Positions 36,753 to 47,452 of a stretch of 64,000 nucleotides of DNA are shown here, in pieces. How positions within the stretch are numbered: position 1 is the stretch's first letter; every line of letters begins with the position of its first letter. The DNA lies in the NCBI RefSeq assembly GCF_900112035.1, contig NZ_FOKC01000003.1:1-64000 (forward strand). The letters are read 5' to 3'. The DNA is from Nocardioides alpinus (GTDB taxonomy: Bacteria > Actinomycetota > Actinomycetes > Propionibacteriales > Nocardioidaceae). The translations under genes were made by a program, and so were the position numbers. The notes below the pieces were generated by a model. That model saw only the letters and a program-made list of their open reading frames with translations. It did not search any database and was not told where the DNA came from.

Positions 36753-37146
36753 CCACGGCTCGCGGCCGACGGTCCGGCCCACCCGTCAGCGACTGGCGGT
36801 CGCAGCGGCCCTCGCCGGCTTCGACGACTTCCGCAGTGCGCAGGAGATCCACGACCTCATCTCCCAGCAGGGCGACTCGGTGGGCCTCGCGACCGTCTAC
36901 CGCACACTCGCCGCGCTCGCCGACGCCGGCGAGGTCGACATGCTGCGCAACGAGGACGGCGAGGCCATCTGGCGCAGCTGCTCCGACACCCACCACCACC
37001 ACCTCGTGTGTCGTACGTGCGGGGCGACCGTCGAGGTCGAGGGCCCGGCCGTCGAGCGCTGGACCAACGCGATCGCAGGCGAGCACGGCTACGCCGACAT
37101 CAGCCACACGCTGGAGATCTTCGGGACCTGCCCGGCCTGTCGCTGA
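36739..37146 (+). CDS. zur: zinc uptake regulator, Fur family
   Basis: 135 residues. The N-terminal winged helix (TRQRLAVAAALAGFDDFRSAQEIHDLISQQGDSVGLATVYRTLAALADAGEVD) is Fur-family. Metal ligands are in SDTHHHHLVCRTCGATVEVEG and the C-terminal CPACR, two CxxC sets for the structural zinc. It overlaps znuB by 14 bases and completes a self-regulated zinc operon; the two operators at 33891-33927 match Zur boxes. Context favours Zur over Fur. Confidence 0.93.
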   Translation: MTSTDHGSRPTVRPTRQRLAVAAALAGFDDFRSAQEIHDLISQQGDSVGLATVYRTLAALADAGEVDMLRNEDGEAIWRSCSDTHHHHLVCRTCGATVEVEGPAVERWTNAIAGEHGYADISHTLEIFGTCPACR

Positions 37147-37177
37147 CGCGGTCCGACCCGGTTGGGGCGGTGACGGA

Positions 37178-37205
37178 GCCACACTCGGCGAAAGCCGAAT
37201 GTGGC
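37178..37205. terminator. hairpin between znu operon and uppS
   Basis: GCCACACTCGGC / GCCGAATGTGGC around a GAAA tetraloop, with one internal mismatch. It sits 31 bases past the zur stop codon, between convergent genes, and can serve both strands. Confidence 0.8.
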
Positions 37206-37236
37206 TGGACCACCGCTCGGCGGGGCGGGCGGGGGG

Positions 37237-38013
37237 TCAGGCGTTGGGGAGGGCGCCGCCGTAGCGGCGGTCGCGCCGGGCGTACGTCTCGACCGCGGCC
37301 CACAGGTGCCGGCGGTCGACGTCGGGCCAGAGCACGTCGGTGAAGACCATCTCGCTGTAGGCGGCCTGCCACAGCATGAAGTTGGACAGCCGCTGCTCCC
37401 CCGACGTGCGCCAGACGAGGTCGGCGTCGGGCAGCTCGGGGACGTAGAGGTGGCGGGCGAAGACCTTGTCGTCGATCTTCTCGGGGTTGAGCCGGCCCGC
37501 GGCGACCTCGCGCCCGATCGAGCGGGCGGCGTCGGCGAGCTCGGCGCGACCGCCGTAGTTGACGCACATCGTCAGGGTGAGGACGTCGTTGTCGCGGGTC
37601 ATCTCCTCGGCGACCTGGAGCTCCTTGATGACCGAGCGCCACAGCCGCGGTGCGCGACCGGCCCAGCGCACGCGTACGCCGAGCTCGTGCATCTCGTCGC
37701 GGCGGCGGCGGATCACGTCGCGGTTGAAGCCCATCAGGAAGCGCACCTCGTCGGGCGAGCGTGACCAGTTCTCGGTGGAGAACGCGTAGGCGGAGATGGC
37801 CTTCACGCCGACCTCGATCGCGCCCTCGACGACGTCGAAGAGCGACGACTCCCCCTGCTCGTGGCCCTTGGTGCGGGGCAGGCCGCGGTCCTTGGCCCAG
37901 CGGCCGTTGCCGTCCATGATGATCGCGACGTGCTGGGGCACGAGGTCGCGGGGGATCGGCGGGGGCGTCGCGCCGGACGGGTGCGGGGTCGGCGGGCGGA
38001 CGGATCGCTTCAC
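37237..38013 (-). CDS. uppS: isoprenyl transferase (cis-polyprenyl diphosphate synthase)
   Basis: 258 residues. Builds the long-chain lipid carrier (undecaprenyl or decaprenyl diphosphate) for cell-wall synthesis from isopentenyl diphosphate. Signatures: [27 protein letters not shown] with the catalytic Asp, [20 protein letters not shown], and the C-terminal [35 protein letters not shown] Pro-rich N-terminal extension of about 25 residues precedes the domain. It follows recO by 14 bases in the recO-uppS order usual for actinobacteria. Confidence 0.95.
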   Translation of the reverse strand: MKRSVRPPTPHPSGATPPPIPRDLVPQHVAIIMDGNGRWAKDRGLPRTKGHEQGESSLFDVVEGAIEVGVKAISAYAFSTENWSRSPDEVRFLMGFNRDVIRRRRDEMHELGVRVRWAGRAPRLWRSVIKELQVAEEMTRDNDVLTLTMCVNYGGRAELADAARSIGREVAAGRLNPEKIDDKVFARHLYVPELPDADLVWRTSGEQRLSNFMLWQAAYSEMVFTDVLWPDVDRRHLWAAVETYARRDRRYGGALPNA

Positions 38014-38027
38014 GGTGGAGAGCCTAG

Positions 38028-38756
38028 TCAGCGCTCGACGTAGGCCATGGAGCGCAGGCCGCGCTCGAGGTGCCAGGCGAGGTAGGCGGAGACGAGGGTG
38101 CTGGCCTCGCGCAGGTGACGCGGGTCGGCGGCGTGCACGACCGGCCAGTCACCGACGAGCAGCGCACCCAGCACGAGCACCGTCTGGGCCGCGGGGGTCG
38201 CGGATCCGGGCAGCTTGTCCGAGGTGCACAGCACGCCGCCGGCTGACGGGTTGAAGAAGCGGTGGGGTCCCTCGATCCCGCACTGGACGCAGTGGTCGAA
38301 GGACGGCGCGTAGCCGGCGACCGAGAGGGATCGCAGGAGGTAGGAGTCGAGGACCTGCTTGGCCCCGTGCTCGCCGCCGGCCAGCACGCGCAGCCCGCCG
38401 ACGAGGAGGAGGAACTGCTGGACGGCCGGCTCTCCCTCCTCGGTGACGAGCCGGTCGGCGGTCTCCAGCATCACGGTGCCGGCGGTGTAGCGGTCGTAGT
38501 CCATGCCGAGGCGGGAGTTGAACGGCTCGAGCGTCTCGGCCTGGGTGATCACGTCGAGGCTGCGGCCCTCGGCGAGCTGCAGGTCGACGTGGGCGAACGG
38601 CTCGAGGCGCGAGCCCCAGCGCGACGTCGTACGCCGCACTCCCTTGGCGACCGCGCGCACCTTGCCGCGCTGTCGCGTCAGGAGGGTGATGATGCGGTCG
38701 GCCTCGCCCAGCTTGTGGGTGCGCAGCACGACCGCCTCGTCGCGGTAGAGGGGCAC
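38028..38756 (-). CDS. recO: DNA repair protein RecO
   Basis: 242 residues from GTG 38756, with GGGGAGG 9-15 bases upstream; an ATG six codons earlier would overlap this site. The OB-fold start [54 protein letters not shown] is typical. The C-terminal zinc-like cysteines are in [16 protein letters not shown] and GGVLC. RecO loads RecA with RecR in recombinational repair. It is probably co-transcribed with uppS downstream. Confidence 0.95.
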   Translation of the reverse strand: MPLYRDEAVVLRTHKLGEADRIITLLTRQRGKVRAVAKGVRRTTSRWGSRLEPFAHVDLQLAEGRSLDVITQAETLEPFNSRLGMDYDRYTAGTVMLETADRLVTEEGEPAVQQFLLLVGGLRVLAGGEHGAKQVLDSYLLRSLSVAGYAPSFDHCVQCGIEGPHRFFNPSAGGVLCTSDKLPGSATPAAQTVLVLGALLVGDWPVVHAADPRHLREASTLVSAYLAWHLERGLRSMAYVER

Positions 38757-38799
38757 GCCTACATCCTCCCCCACACGGCCGCCCCGGGACGGCTGGACG

Positions 38800-39672
38800 T
38801 CAGCGTTTCCGCGTGCGCTTGGCGGTGGCCGTGGCAGGAGCGGCGACGCGCCAGCAGTCGAGGGCGAAGTCGGCGGCCGCCGCCGTGAGGCGGTCGGGGC
38901 GGAAACGCCACTCGAGGATCGACGTGGCCCGCTCGAAGCGGACGTTGGGCAGCTCGGCGGCCAGCATGTCGGCGTCCACGAAGGGGTGGATCGGGTCGAT
39001 CGGGTGGCCGACGAGGAAGACCGGCGCGTGGATGCGGCGGCGCTGGCTCGACGACGGCGCGAGGCGTCCGAAGATCACCCCGTGGAGCACCGACGCGATC
39101 GAGTCGGCCCGGTGGTCGACGGTGTCGAGCCCGATGCCGGCCCAGAACGGGACGATCCCGCGGGGCACCGACCGCGAGAGCTTCTGGAGCGTGTTGGCCG
39201 TGAACGGCAGGTAGCGCGCCGCCAGCATGATCGGGACGAAGGCCAGGATCCCCGCCACGAGCGCGTGGTTGAGGACCGGCATCTCGACGATGAGGCCCTT
39301 GACCCGCTCGGGCGCGATGACCGCGACCTCGAGGGACACGTTGGCGCCCAGCGAGGTGCCGCCGATGACGGCCTGCTCGGCGCCGAGGTGGTCGAGGAGC
39401 GCCACGACCTGCTCGCCGAAGGACGTCATCGAGTAGACGAGCGGGTCGGCGGGCTGGTCCGAGCGGCCGTGGCCGAGCAGGTCGAGCGTCACCACGTGCA
39501 GGCCCTGGGCGGCCATCGCCCGCGCCAGCGGCTGCTGCATGCGCCGCGGCATGAGCAGGCCGTGCAGCAGCACGACCCACTCGTCACCGGCGCCGTACTC
39601 GGTGTACTCGAGCCGGTCGCGCCCACCGTCGGACTCGACGAAGAACTGTCCGATCCGCTCGCTCACCAGCAT
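38800..39672 (-). CDS. alpha/beta hydrolase
   Basis: 290 residues. The fold is clear: oxyanion region VVLLHGLLMPRR, the strand LDLLGHGRSDQPAD, the nucleophile elbow IGGTSLGANVSL (Ser about 107), and a late histidine in ILEWRFRPDRLTAAA or nearby. The lid region is helical. The family covers esterases, lipases and C-C hydrolases; no partner genes hint at the substrate. It lies between leuA and recO on the same strand. Confidence 0.88.
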   Translation of the reverse strand: MLVSERIGQFFVESDGGRDRLEYTEYGAGDEWVVLLHGLLMPRRMQQPLARAMAAQGLHVVTLDLLGHGRSDQPADPLVYSMTSFGEQVVALLDHLGAEQAVIGGTSLGANVSLEVAVIAPERVKGLIVEMPVLNHALVAGILAFVPIMLAARYLPFTANTLQKLSRSVPRGIVPFWAGIGLDTVDHRADSIASVLHGVIFGRLAPSSSQRRRIHAPVFLVGHPIDPIHPFVDADMLAAELPNVRFERATSILEWRFRPDRLTAAAADFALDCWRVAAPATATAKRTRKR

Positions 39673-39688
39673 GTCTGGAACATACCCG

Positions 39689-41482
<1,794 letters not shown>

Positions 41483-41498
<16 letters not shown>

Positions 41499-41527
41499 CG
41501 ACGAAGGAGGAGCAGGCTGCGCATCAT
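41483..41527 (-). CDS. leuA leader peptide (Leu-rich, 14 residues)
   Basis: The minus strand encodes MMRSLLLLRRRNEA followed by TAG. Four consecutive Leu codons (CTG CTC CTC CTT) lie just before a run of Arg. It ends 66 bases upstream of leuA. A TAGTCT -10-like element (41537-41542) lies nine bases before the first ATG. Leu-codon runs ahead of leucine genes are the mark of ribosome-mediated attenuation. The peptide itself needs no function. Confidence 0.82.
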
Positions 41528-41590
41528 GACTCCACCAGACTAGCCCCGGGTGCGAGATCTCGCTCCCCGGCTCCCGCGACCTGAGACAGG

Positions 41591-42349
41591 TCAGGCGCGA
41601 CCGCGGACGGCGTACGCCACTGCGGTGAGGTCGAACGGCCCGGCACCCAGCCGGTCACGGCACAGGTCCTCGACGCGTTGGCGGTCGCTGGTGTCGAGCG
41701 CCGCGAGCTCCTCGCCGATCGGTCCCACGCCCTTGAGGTAGGGCGTCCACCACTCCTCGAAGGTGCCGTGCGTGACCGTGACCGGCATCTCCGCAGCCTC
41801 GACGTCGCGGAGCCCGGCGGCCTCGAACATCCGCCGCAGCTCACCGTCGGTGCCGGCCGGGAGCCGCTCCTCGGCGAGCCCGCCCGGGCGGATCACCCCG
41901 AACGCCTCCCAGACCGGCCACATCGGGGCCCTCGACCCGGCGAGGTCCCAGACCGTCGCGGCGACCCACCCGCCAGCGCGGGTCACGCGGGCCATCTCGG
42001 TGAGTCCGGCCACCGGGTCGGGCATGAAGTGGACGACCAGGCCGGCCGCCGCCAGGTCGAAGGTGTCGTCGTCGAAGGGCAGTGAGTCGGCCGTGCCCTG
42101 CCGCACGTCGACGCCCGGGAACCGCGCCCCGCACGCCTCGACGAACGGGGCCGACGGATCGACCGCCGCCACGGCGTCGACGCCGAGACGCTCGACGAGC
42201 GCCCCGGTCAGGGCCCCGGGACCACAGCCGACGTCGATCGCGCGCTGCCCGGTGGACGGCGCGAGCAAGGCGGCGAGGTCGGCGGCGAGCGGACGGGAGT
42301 AGCGACCCATGAACCGGTCGTACGCCTCGCCTGCCACCTCGAAGGTCAC
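41591..42349 (-). CDS. class I SAM-dependent methyltransferase
   Basis: 252 residues from GTG 42349. The Rossmann SAM site is seen in RAIDVGCGPGALTGALVERLG (motif I), VAAVDPSAPFV (acidic end of strand 2), and GTADSLPFDDDTFDLAAAGLVVHFMPDP. It resembles ubiquinone/menaquinone-type and small-molecule methyltransferases; the substrate is unknown. It is divergent from the flavodoxin-like gene, 36 bases apart. Confidence 0.88.
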   Translation of the reverse strand: MTFEVAGEAYDRFMGRYSRPLAADLAALLAPSTGQRAIDVGCGPGALTGALVERLGVDAVAAVDPSAPFVEACGARFPGVDVRQGTADSLPFDDDTFDLAAAGLVVHFMPDPVAGLTEMARVTRAGGWVAATVWDLAGSRAPMWPVWEAFGVIRPGGLAEERLPAGTDGELRRMFEAAGLRDVEAAEMPVTVTHGTFEEWWTPYLKGVGPIGEELAALDTSDRQRVEDLCRDRLGAGPFDLTAVAYAVRGRA

Positions 42350-42385
42350 GCCACGTGACGCTACTCGCCCTCGTAGGCTCTGGCC

Positions 42386-42871
42386 ATGCCTCGACTGCTG
42401 GTGGTCCACCACTCCCCCACCCCGTCGGTCGTGGCTCTCACCGAGGCGGTGGTCGCGGGCGCCTCGGACGACGCGATCGAGGGCGTCGAGGTCGTGGTCC
42501 GCGCGGCGCTCGAGGCCGACGCCGACGACGTGCTGGCAGCGGACGGCTTCCTGCTCGGCACCCCCGCCAACTTCGGCTACATGAGCGGTGCGCTCAAGCA
42601 CTTCTTCGACACGATCTTCCTGCAGGCGGGCGGCGCGCTCAGCGACGACGGATCGGCTGCCGCAGCCGACGGCGGCCCCAAGCCGTACGGCCTCTACGTC
42701 CACGGCCGCTACGACACGACCGGCGCCGTGCGCTCCGTGCAGGCGATCGTCGGTGCGCTGTCGTGGCGCCAGGCCGCCCCGGTGCTCGAGGTGCTGGGTG
42801 ACGTGGGCGAGGCCGAGCGGGAGTCGGCGTACGACCTGGGCGGGACGCTCGCCGCCCTGGTGATGGGATGA
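42386..42871 (+). CDS. flavodoxin-family / NAD(P)H-dependent oxidoreductase
   Basis: 161 residues. The FMN phosphate loop is VHHSPTPSVVALTEAV, and the second loop GTPANFGYMSGALKHFFDTIF matches flavodoxin-like reductases. It is short of a full WrbA. The electron partner is unknown. Its stop codon overlaps the next gene's start (ATGA). Confidence 0.85.
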   Translation: MPRLLVVHHSPTPSVVALTEAVVAGASDDAIEGVEVVVRAALEADADDVLAADGFLLGTPANFGYMSGALKHFFDTIFLQAGGALSDDGSAAAADGGPKPYGLYVHGRYDTTGAVRSVQAIVGALSWRQAAPVLEVLGDVGEAERESAYDLGGTLAALVMG

Positions 42872-43698
42872 CGCGGCTGCGCGCGAGGGCCGCCACCGTG
42901 GTCGCGGCGCTCATCCTGACGGGCTGCAGCGCCTCCCCCTCGGAGCCGGCCGACCCGAGTGCCTCGCCCTCGCCGTCCGTCACCGAGACCCCGAGCGAGG
43001 CCGTGCCGCCCGACCCCGGGCCGACGCCGAGGGTCGGCGAGTGCCACGCCCTCACCTTCCGCCAGGCCGTCGCCGTCGTCGGGCGCACCGAGGCCGTCGC
43101 GTGCCGCAGGAAGCACACCGCGCAGACCTACTTCGTCGGCCGGCTCCGGCTGGAGACCCCGGCCGGCAGCACCCGCCGGGTCGACTCGGACGCGGCGCAG
43201 CGGCAGGCGCGTACGACGTGCCAGTCCCGGTTGCCGCGGCACCTGGGCATCACGCCGCGCGAGCTGCGCCTGACCATGGCCCAGGCCGTGTGGTTCACCC
43301 CGAGCGCCACCAGGGCCGAGGCGGGTGCCGACTGGTTCCGCTGCGACGTGGTCGCGGTCGCCGGGCCCCGCGCGCTGCTGCCACAACCCCGGCGGACGAA
43401 GGGCTGGGGCGACGCACCCGTGCTGGCGATGTGCGCCACCGCCGCCCCCGGCAGCCAGGCCTTCCGACGGGTGTCCTGCGGCGCGCAGCACGCGTGGGCC
43501 GCGGTCGCCACCGTGGACATCCCCGGCAGGCGGCTGCCCCCGCAGGCGGCGGTCGCCGACCGCATGGAGGCGCCCTGCGGCGACGTCGCCCGGGCCCGGG
43601 CCGACGACCCGCTCGACTTCACCTGGACGCAGGAGATCCCGACCGGGGAGCAGTGGGACGCGGGCCAGCGCTACGGCATCTGCTGGGTGCCCGCCTGA
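42868..43698 (+). CDS. lipoprotein with septum-formation-like repeats
   Basis: 276 residues. The lipobox LTGC gives lipidated Cys about 19. A Pro/Ser-rich spacer leads to two repeats with paired cysteines: GECHALTFRQAVAVVGRTEAVACRRKHTAQTYFVG and MCATAAPGSQAFRRVSCGAQHAWAAVATVDIP. This D/EC-x(n)-VxC-x-x-xH pattern is that of the actinobacterial septum-formation-like family (PF13845 type). It is anchored outside the membrane; its role is not defined. It is co-translated with the flavodoxin-like gene. Confidence 0.8.
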   Translation: MTRLRARAATVVAALILTGCSASPSEPADPSASPSPSVTETPSEAVPPDPGPTPRVGECHALTFRQAVAVVGRTEAVACRRKHTAQTYFVGRLRLETPAGSTRRVDSDAAQRQARTTCQSRLPRHLGITPRELRLTMAQAVWFTPSATRAEAGADWFRCDVVAVAGPRALLPQPRRTKGWGDAPVLAMCATAAPGSQAFRRVSCGAQHAWAAVATVDIPGRRLPPQAAVADRMEAPCGDVARARADDPLDFTWTQEIPTGEQWDAGQRYGICWVPA

Positions 43699-43705
43699 CG
43701 GGTGC

Positions 43706-44380
43706 TCAGCTGCGCAGGGGTACGTCGAGGCGCGCGGCCAGCTCGGCGACGCTCGTGCCGAACGTCTCGAGCACCCGTACGCCACCGGGGCCGACCTCGA
43801 ACACCGCGACCTCCGTGTAGACCCGGTCGACACACCCGACCCCGGTGAGCGGGTAGGTGCACGTCGGCACCAGCTTGGGCGTGCCGTCCTTGGCGAAGAG
43901 CGTCATCATCACCAGCACCTGCTTGGCGCCGATGGCGAGGTCCATCGCGCCGCCGACCGCGGGGATCGCGTCGGGGGCGCCGGTGTGCCAGTTGGCGAGG
44001 TCGCCGGTCGCGGACACCTGGAAGGCGCCGAGGACACACACGTCGAGGTGCCCGCCGCGCATCATCGCGAACGAGTCGGCGTGGTGGAAGTAGGACGCCC
44101 CGGGCAGCTCGGTGACCGGGACCTTGCCGGCGTTGGTGAGGTCGGGGTCGATCGCGTCACCGACGGCCGCCGGCCCCATGCCGAGCATGCCGTTCTCGGT
44201 GTGCAGGACGACGCCGGAGTCCGCGGCGAGGTGGTCGGCGACCTGCGTGGGCTGGCCGATCCCGAGGTTGACGAAGGCGCCGGCCGGGATGGCGCGGGCG
44301 ACCAGCGCGGCCATCTCGTCGCGCGACAGGGGTCCGCGGTCGAGGTGCTCGACCACCGGGCCGGACGTTGGCTCGCTCAT
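43706..44380 (-). CDS. pcaJ: 3-oxoadipate CoA-transferase subunit B
   Basis: 224 residues. Beta subunit of a class I CoA-transferase. The catalytic Glu is in LHTENGMLGMGP. Other features are FVNLGIGQPTQVADHL and GGAMDLAIGAKQVLVMMTLFAKDGTPKLV. With PcaI it moves CoA from succinyl-CoA to 3-oxoadipate. Its ATG overlaps the pcaI stop codon (44377-44380). It is the last gene of the pcaHGBLFIJ operon and lies tail-to-tail with the septum-like lipoprotein gene, 7 bases apart. Confidence 0.93.
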   Translation of the reverse strand: MSEPTSGPVVEHLDRGPLSRDEMAALVARAIPAGAFVNLGIGQPTQVADHLAADSGVVLHTENGMLGMGPAAVGDAIDPDLTNAGKVPVTELPGASYFHHADSFAMMRGGHLDVCVLGAFQVSATGDLANWHTGAPDAIPAVGGAMDLAIGAKQVLVMMTLFAKDGTPKLVPTCTYPLTGVGCVDRVYTEVAVFEVGPGGVRVLETFGTSVAELAARLDVPLRS

Positions 44381-45033
44381 ACGGTCACCACCCGGTCGAC
44401 GTAGATGCTCGGGGTGACGACGTGCTCGGGGTCGATCTCACCGACCTCGACCACGGATCCGACCTGCGCGACCACGGTCGTCGCGGCAGTGGCCATCACC
44501 GGCCCGAAGTTGCGGGCGGTCTTGCGGTAGACGAGGTTGCCGGCGCGGTCGGCGACGTGGGCGCCGATGAGGGCCACGTCGCCCCGGAGCGGGTACTCGA
44601 GGACGTACGTCCGGCCGTCGATCTCGCGCGTCTCCTTGCCCTCGGCGATCGGCGTACCGACCCCGGTGGGGCAGAAGAATGCGCCGATGCCGGCACCGGC
44701 GGCGCGCATCCGCTCGGCGAGGTTGCCCTGCGGGACGACCTCGAGCTCGATGTCGCCGGAGCGGTAGAGGCCGTCGAATACCCACGAGTCGGACTGGCGC
44801 GGGAACGAGCACACGACCTTGCGCACCCGACCCGCAGCGAGCAGGGCGGCGAGCCCGGTGTCACCGTTGCCGGCGTTGTTGGAGACGACCGTCAGGTCGC
44901 TCGCCCCCTGACGGATGAGCGCGTCGATGAGGTCGACCGGCATGCCGGCCATCCCGAAGCCGCCGACCAGGACGGTCGACCCGTCCGCGATGCCGTCCAC
45001 GGCCTCGTCCGTGGTCTCCACGACGAGCGTCAC
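44377..45033 (-). CDS. pcaI: 3-oxoadipate CoA-transferase subunit A
   Basis: 218 residues from GTG 45033, which overlaps the pcaF stop (GTGA). The CoA-transferase alpha-subunit fold shows VLVGGFGMAGMPVDLIDALIRQG, VVSNNAGNGDTGLAALLAAGRVRKVVCSFPRQ, GIGAFFCPTGVGTPIAEGKE and DVALIGAHVADRAGNLVYRKTARNF. It forms the active transferase with PcaJ. The pca context separates it from acetoacetate or succinyl transferases. Confidence 0.93.
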   Translation of the reverse strand: MTLVVETTDEAVDGIADGSTVLVGGFGMAGMPVDLIDALIRQGASDLTVVSNNAGNGDTGLAALLAAGRVRKVVCSFPRQSDSWVFDGLYRSGDIELEVVPQGNLAERMRAAGAGIGAFFCPTGVGTPIAEGKETREIDGRTYVLEYPLRGDVALIGAHVADRAGNLVYRKTARNFGPVMATAATTVVAQVGSVVEVGEIDPEHVVTPSIYVDRVVTV

Positions 45034-46235
45034 GAGGGCTCCGTCCGGACGTTCTCGAGGACGACGGCCAGTCCCTGGCCGACGCCGATGCAGATCGCCG
45101 CGACGCCCCACCTCTCCCCCGACTCGATGAGCCGCTTGGCCAGCGTGGCCACGACGCGGGCACCCGAGGCGCCGAGCGGGTGGCCGATCGCGATGGCGCC
45201 GCCCCGGGCGTTGACGAGGCCGGGATCGGCCAGTCCCTGGTCGAGCCAGGCGTCGACGCACGCGAGCGACTGGACCGCGAAGGCTTCGTTGAGCTCGACC
45301 GCGGCGACGTCGGCCCACGTGACGCCGGCACGGCGCAGCGCGATCCCTGCGGCCTCGACGGGTGCGTAGCCGAAGCGCTGCGGCTCGAGGGCGAAGGACC
45401 CCCGCCCCGCGATCCGGGCCTGCGGCTCCAGCCCCAGGGTGCCGGCCGCTCCCTCCGAGCCCAGCAGGAGGGCCGCCGCGCCGTCGTTGAGCGGGGAGGC
45501 GTTGCCCGGCGTGATGGTGCCGCCGGGGCGGAAGCTGGGCGTGAGGCCGGAGAGCTTCTCGGCGCTGCTGCCGGGGCGGATCCCCTCGTCACGCGCCAGG
45601 TCGACGCCGGGGACGGGGACGACCATGTCGTCGTAGAACCCTGCGTCCCAGGCCGCGGCGGCCAGGTGGTGCGACCGTGCGGCGAACTCGTCCTGCCGGG
45701 CGCGGCCGATGCCGTGCTTCTCGGCGAGCTGCTCGTTGGCCTCGCCGAGCGAGACCGTCCACTCGGCAGGCATCCGGTCGTTGACCAGCCGCCAGCCCAG
45801 CGTCGTGGAGACCGCGGTGACGTTGCCGGCCGGGAAGGCGCGCGACGGCTTGGGCAGCACCCACGGCGCTCGCGTCATCGACTCGACACCGCCCGCGACC
45901 ACGATCTCGGCGTCGCCGGTCTCGATGGCGCGCGAGGCCATCATGGTCGCGTCGAGGCTCGACCCGCACAGCCGGTTGACGGTCGTGGCAGGCACGCTGA
46001 CCGGCAGCCCGGCGAGCAGCACAGCCATCCGCCCGACGTTGCGGTTGTCCTCGCCGGCGCCGTTGGCGTTGCCCCACACCACCTCGTCCACCGCGGCGCG
46101 GTCGAGGCCGGGCGCCCGGTCGAGCACGCCGGTCAGGGCGACCGCAGCCAGGTCGTCGGGGCGTACGTCGGCCAGCGCGCCGCCGAACCGGCCGAACGGC
46201 GTGCGGGCGGCGGCGTAGAGGTAGGACTCGGTCAT
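45030..46235 (-). CDS. pcaF: 3-oxoadipyl-CoA thiolase
   Basis: 401 residues. Cleaves 3-oxoadipyl-CoA to acetyl-CoA and succinyl-CoA, the last step of the pathway. Thiolase signatures: nucleophilic Cys about 91 in TVNRLCGSSLDATMMASRAI, GGVESMTRAPWV, NEAFAVQSLA, GGAIAIGHPLGASGARV with the active His, and the second Cys in CIGVGQGLAVVLE. Its ATG overlaps the pcaL stop codon (46232-46235). Confidence 0.95.
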   Translation of the reverse strand: MTESYLYAAARTPFGRFGGALADVRPDDLAAVALTGVLDRAPGLDRAAVDEVVWGNANGAGEDNRNVGRMAVLLAGLPVSVPATTVNRLCGSSLDATMMASRAIETGDAEIVVAGGVESMTRAPWVLPKPSRAFPAGNVTAVSTTLGWRLVNDRMPAEWTVSLGEANEQLAEKHGIGRARQDEFAARSHHLAAAAWDAGFYDDMVVPVPGVDLARDEGIRPGSSAEKLSGLTPSFRPGGTITPGNASPLNDGAAALLLGSEGAAGTLGLEPQARIAGRGSFALEPQRFGYAPVEAAGIALRRAGVTWADVAAVELNEAFAVQSLACVDAWLDQGLADPGLVNARGGAIAIGHPLGASGARVVATLAKRLIESGERWGVAAICIGVGQGLAVVLENVRTEPS

Positions 46236-47452
46236 GCGTCGGGTGCCTCTTTCTCGGCGGGTTCCTCGGACAGGACCTCCCGGGCGATCCGGAAGGCCGT
46301 GTTGGCGTCGGGGACGCCGCAGTAGATCGCGGTCTGGAGCAGCAGCTCCTTGATCTCCTCGACGGTGACGCCGTTGGTGCGCGCGGCCCGCAGGTGCATC
46401 GCGAGCTCCTCGTGGTGCCCGCGCGCGACCAGCGCGGTCAGGGTGATGAGCGAGCGGCTGCGGCGGTCGAGGCCGGTGCGGGTCCAGATGCTGCCCCAGG
46501 CGTAGCGGGTGATCAGCTCCTGGAAGTCGCGGTCGAGGTCGGTCGTGGCGGCGGTGGCCCGGTCGACGTGCGCGTCGCCCAGCACCTCGCGGCGTACGAC
46601 CATGCCGGCGGCGTGGACCTCGTCGAGCGTCCGGCTGCCATCGCCGTCCGGATCGCCGACCAGGTGCCGGCGGACCAGCCGGGCGACCTCCTCCGGAGCC
46701 TCGGCGGGCGCGAGGTGGGCCACGCCGTCGAGCTCGACGAAGCGCCCGTGTCGTACGCCGTCCGCGACTTCGCGCAGCTTGTCCGGCGGCGTCGCCACGT
46801 CGACGGAGCCCGCGACGGCCAGCACCGGAGCGCTGATCTCGCCGAGGCGGTCGCGGACGTCGAAGCCGGCGAGGGCGGCGCACACCTGGGCGTAGCCGGT
46901 GTCGTCGACCTCCTGCAGCGCGTGCAGGAGCGCCGAGCCACGGGAAGGCTCGCGGTCCAGGAAGCCGGGGCCGAACCAGCGCTGCGCGGAGGCGGTCACC
47001 AGTGCGGGCGTGCCGGCGGAGCCCACGAGGTCGATCCGCTCGGTCCACGACTCCGCGGTGCCGATCTGGGCGCCGGTGCACAGCAGCACGGCACCCGAGA
47101 CACGGCTCGGCGCGTCGAGGAGGAGCTGGAGGCCGACCGCGCCACCGACGGAGTCGCCGGCGTAGCCGAAGGTGCCACCGACGTCGCCGCGCTCGGCGAG
47201 GACCTCGTCGACGGTCGTCAGCACGCCGACTGCGAGGTCGGCCATCGACCACGGCTCCTCGGGCACGGACCGGTTGCGGCCGTGGCCGGGGAGGTCCCAC
47301 GCGACGACGTCGAAGTGGTCGGCGAGGTGGGTCGCGGCATCGCCCCAGAGCGTCGCGGCGGACGTGCCGAGCGAGGGACCGAGGACGAGCAGCGGCAGCG
47401 CGTCGCGGTCCTCGACAGGGGTCAGGCGCAGGGCGGTGACGACGGGGATCAT
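46232..47452 (-). CDS. pcaL: fused 3-oxoadipate enol-lactonase / 4-carboxymuconolactone decarboxylase
   Basis: 406 residues from ATG 47452. Residues 1-260 are an alpha/beta hydrolase (PcaD) with nucleophile Ser in GYAGDSVGGAVGL and a late His in LDGVAHLAPAE. Residues about 275-395 are the decarboxylase (PcaC), recognised by RSRSLITLTALVARGHHEELAMHLRAARTNGVTVEEIKELLLQTAIYCGVP. The fused PcaL form is typical of actinobacteria. It makes 3-oxoadipate from 4-carboxymuconolactone in two steps. ATGA overlap with pcaB. Confidence 0.95.
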   Translation of the reverse strand: MIPVVTALRLTPVEDRDALPLLVLGPSLGTSAATLWGDAATHLADHFDVVAWDLPGHGRNRSVPEEPWSMADLAVGVLTTVDEVLAERGDVGGTFGYAGDSVGGAVGLQLLLDAPSRVSGAVLLCTGAQIGTAESWTERIDLVGSAGTPALVTASAQRWFGPGFLDREPSRGSALLHALQEVDDTGYAQVCAALAGFDVRDRLGEISAPVLAVAGSVDVATPPDKLREVADGVRHGRFVELDGVAHLAPAEAPEEVARLVRRHLVGDPDGDGSRTLDEVHAAGMVVRREVLGDAHVDRATAATTDLDRDFQELITRYAWGSIWTRTGLDRRSRSLITLTALVARGHHEELAMHLRAARTNGVTVEEIKELLLQTAIYCGVPDANTAFRIAREVLSEEPAEKEAPDA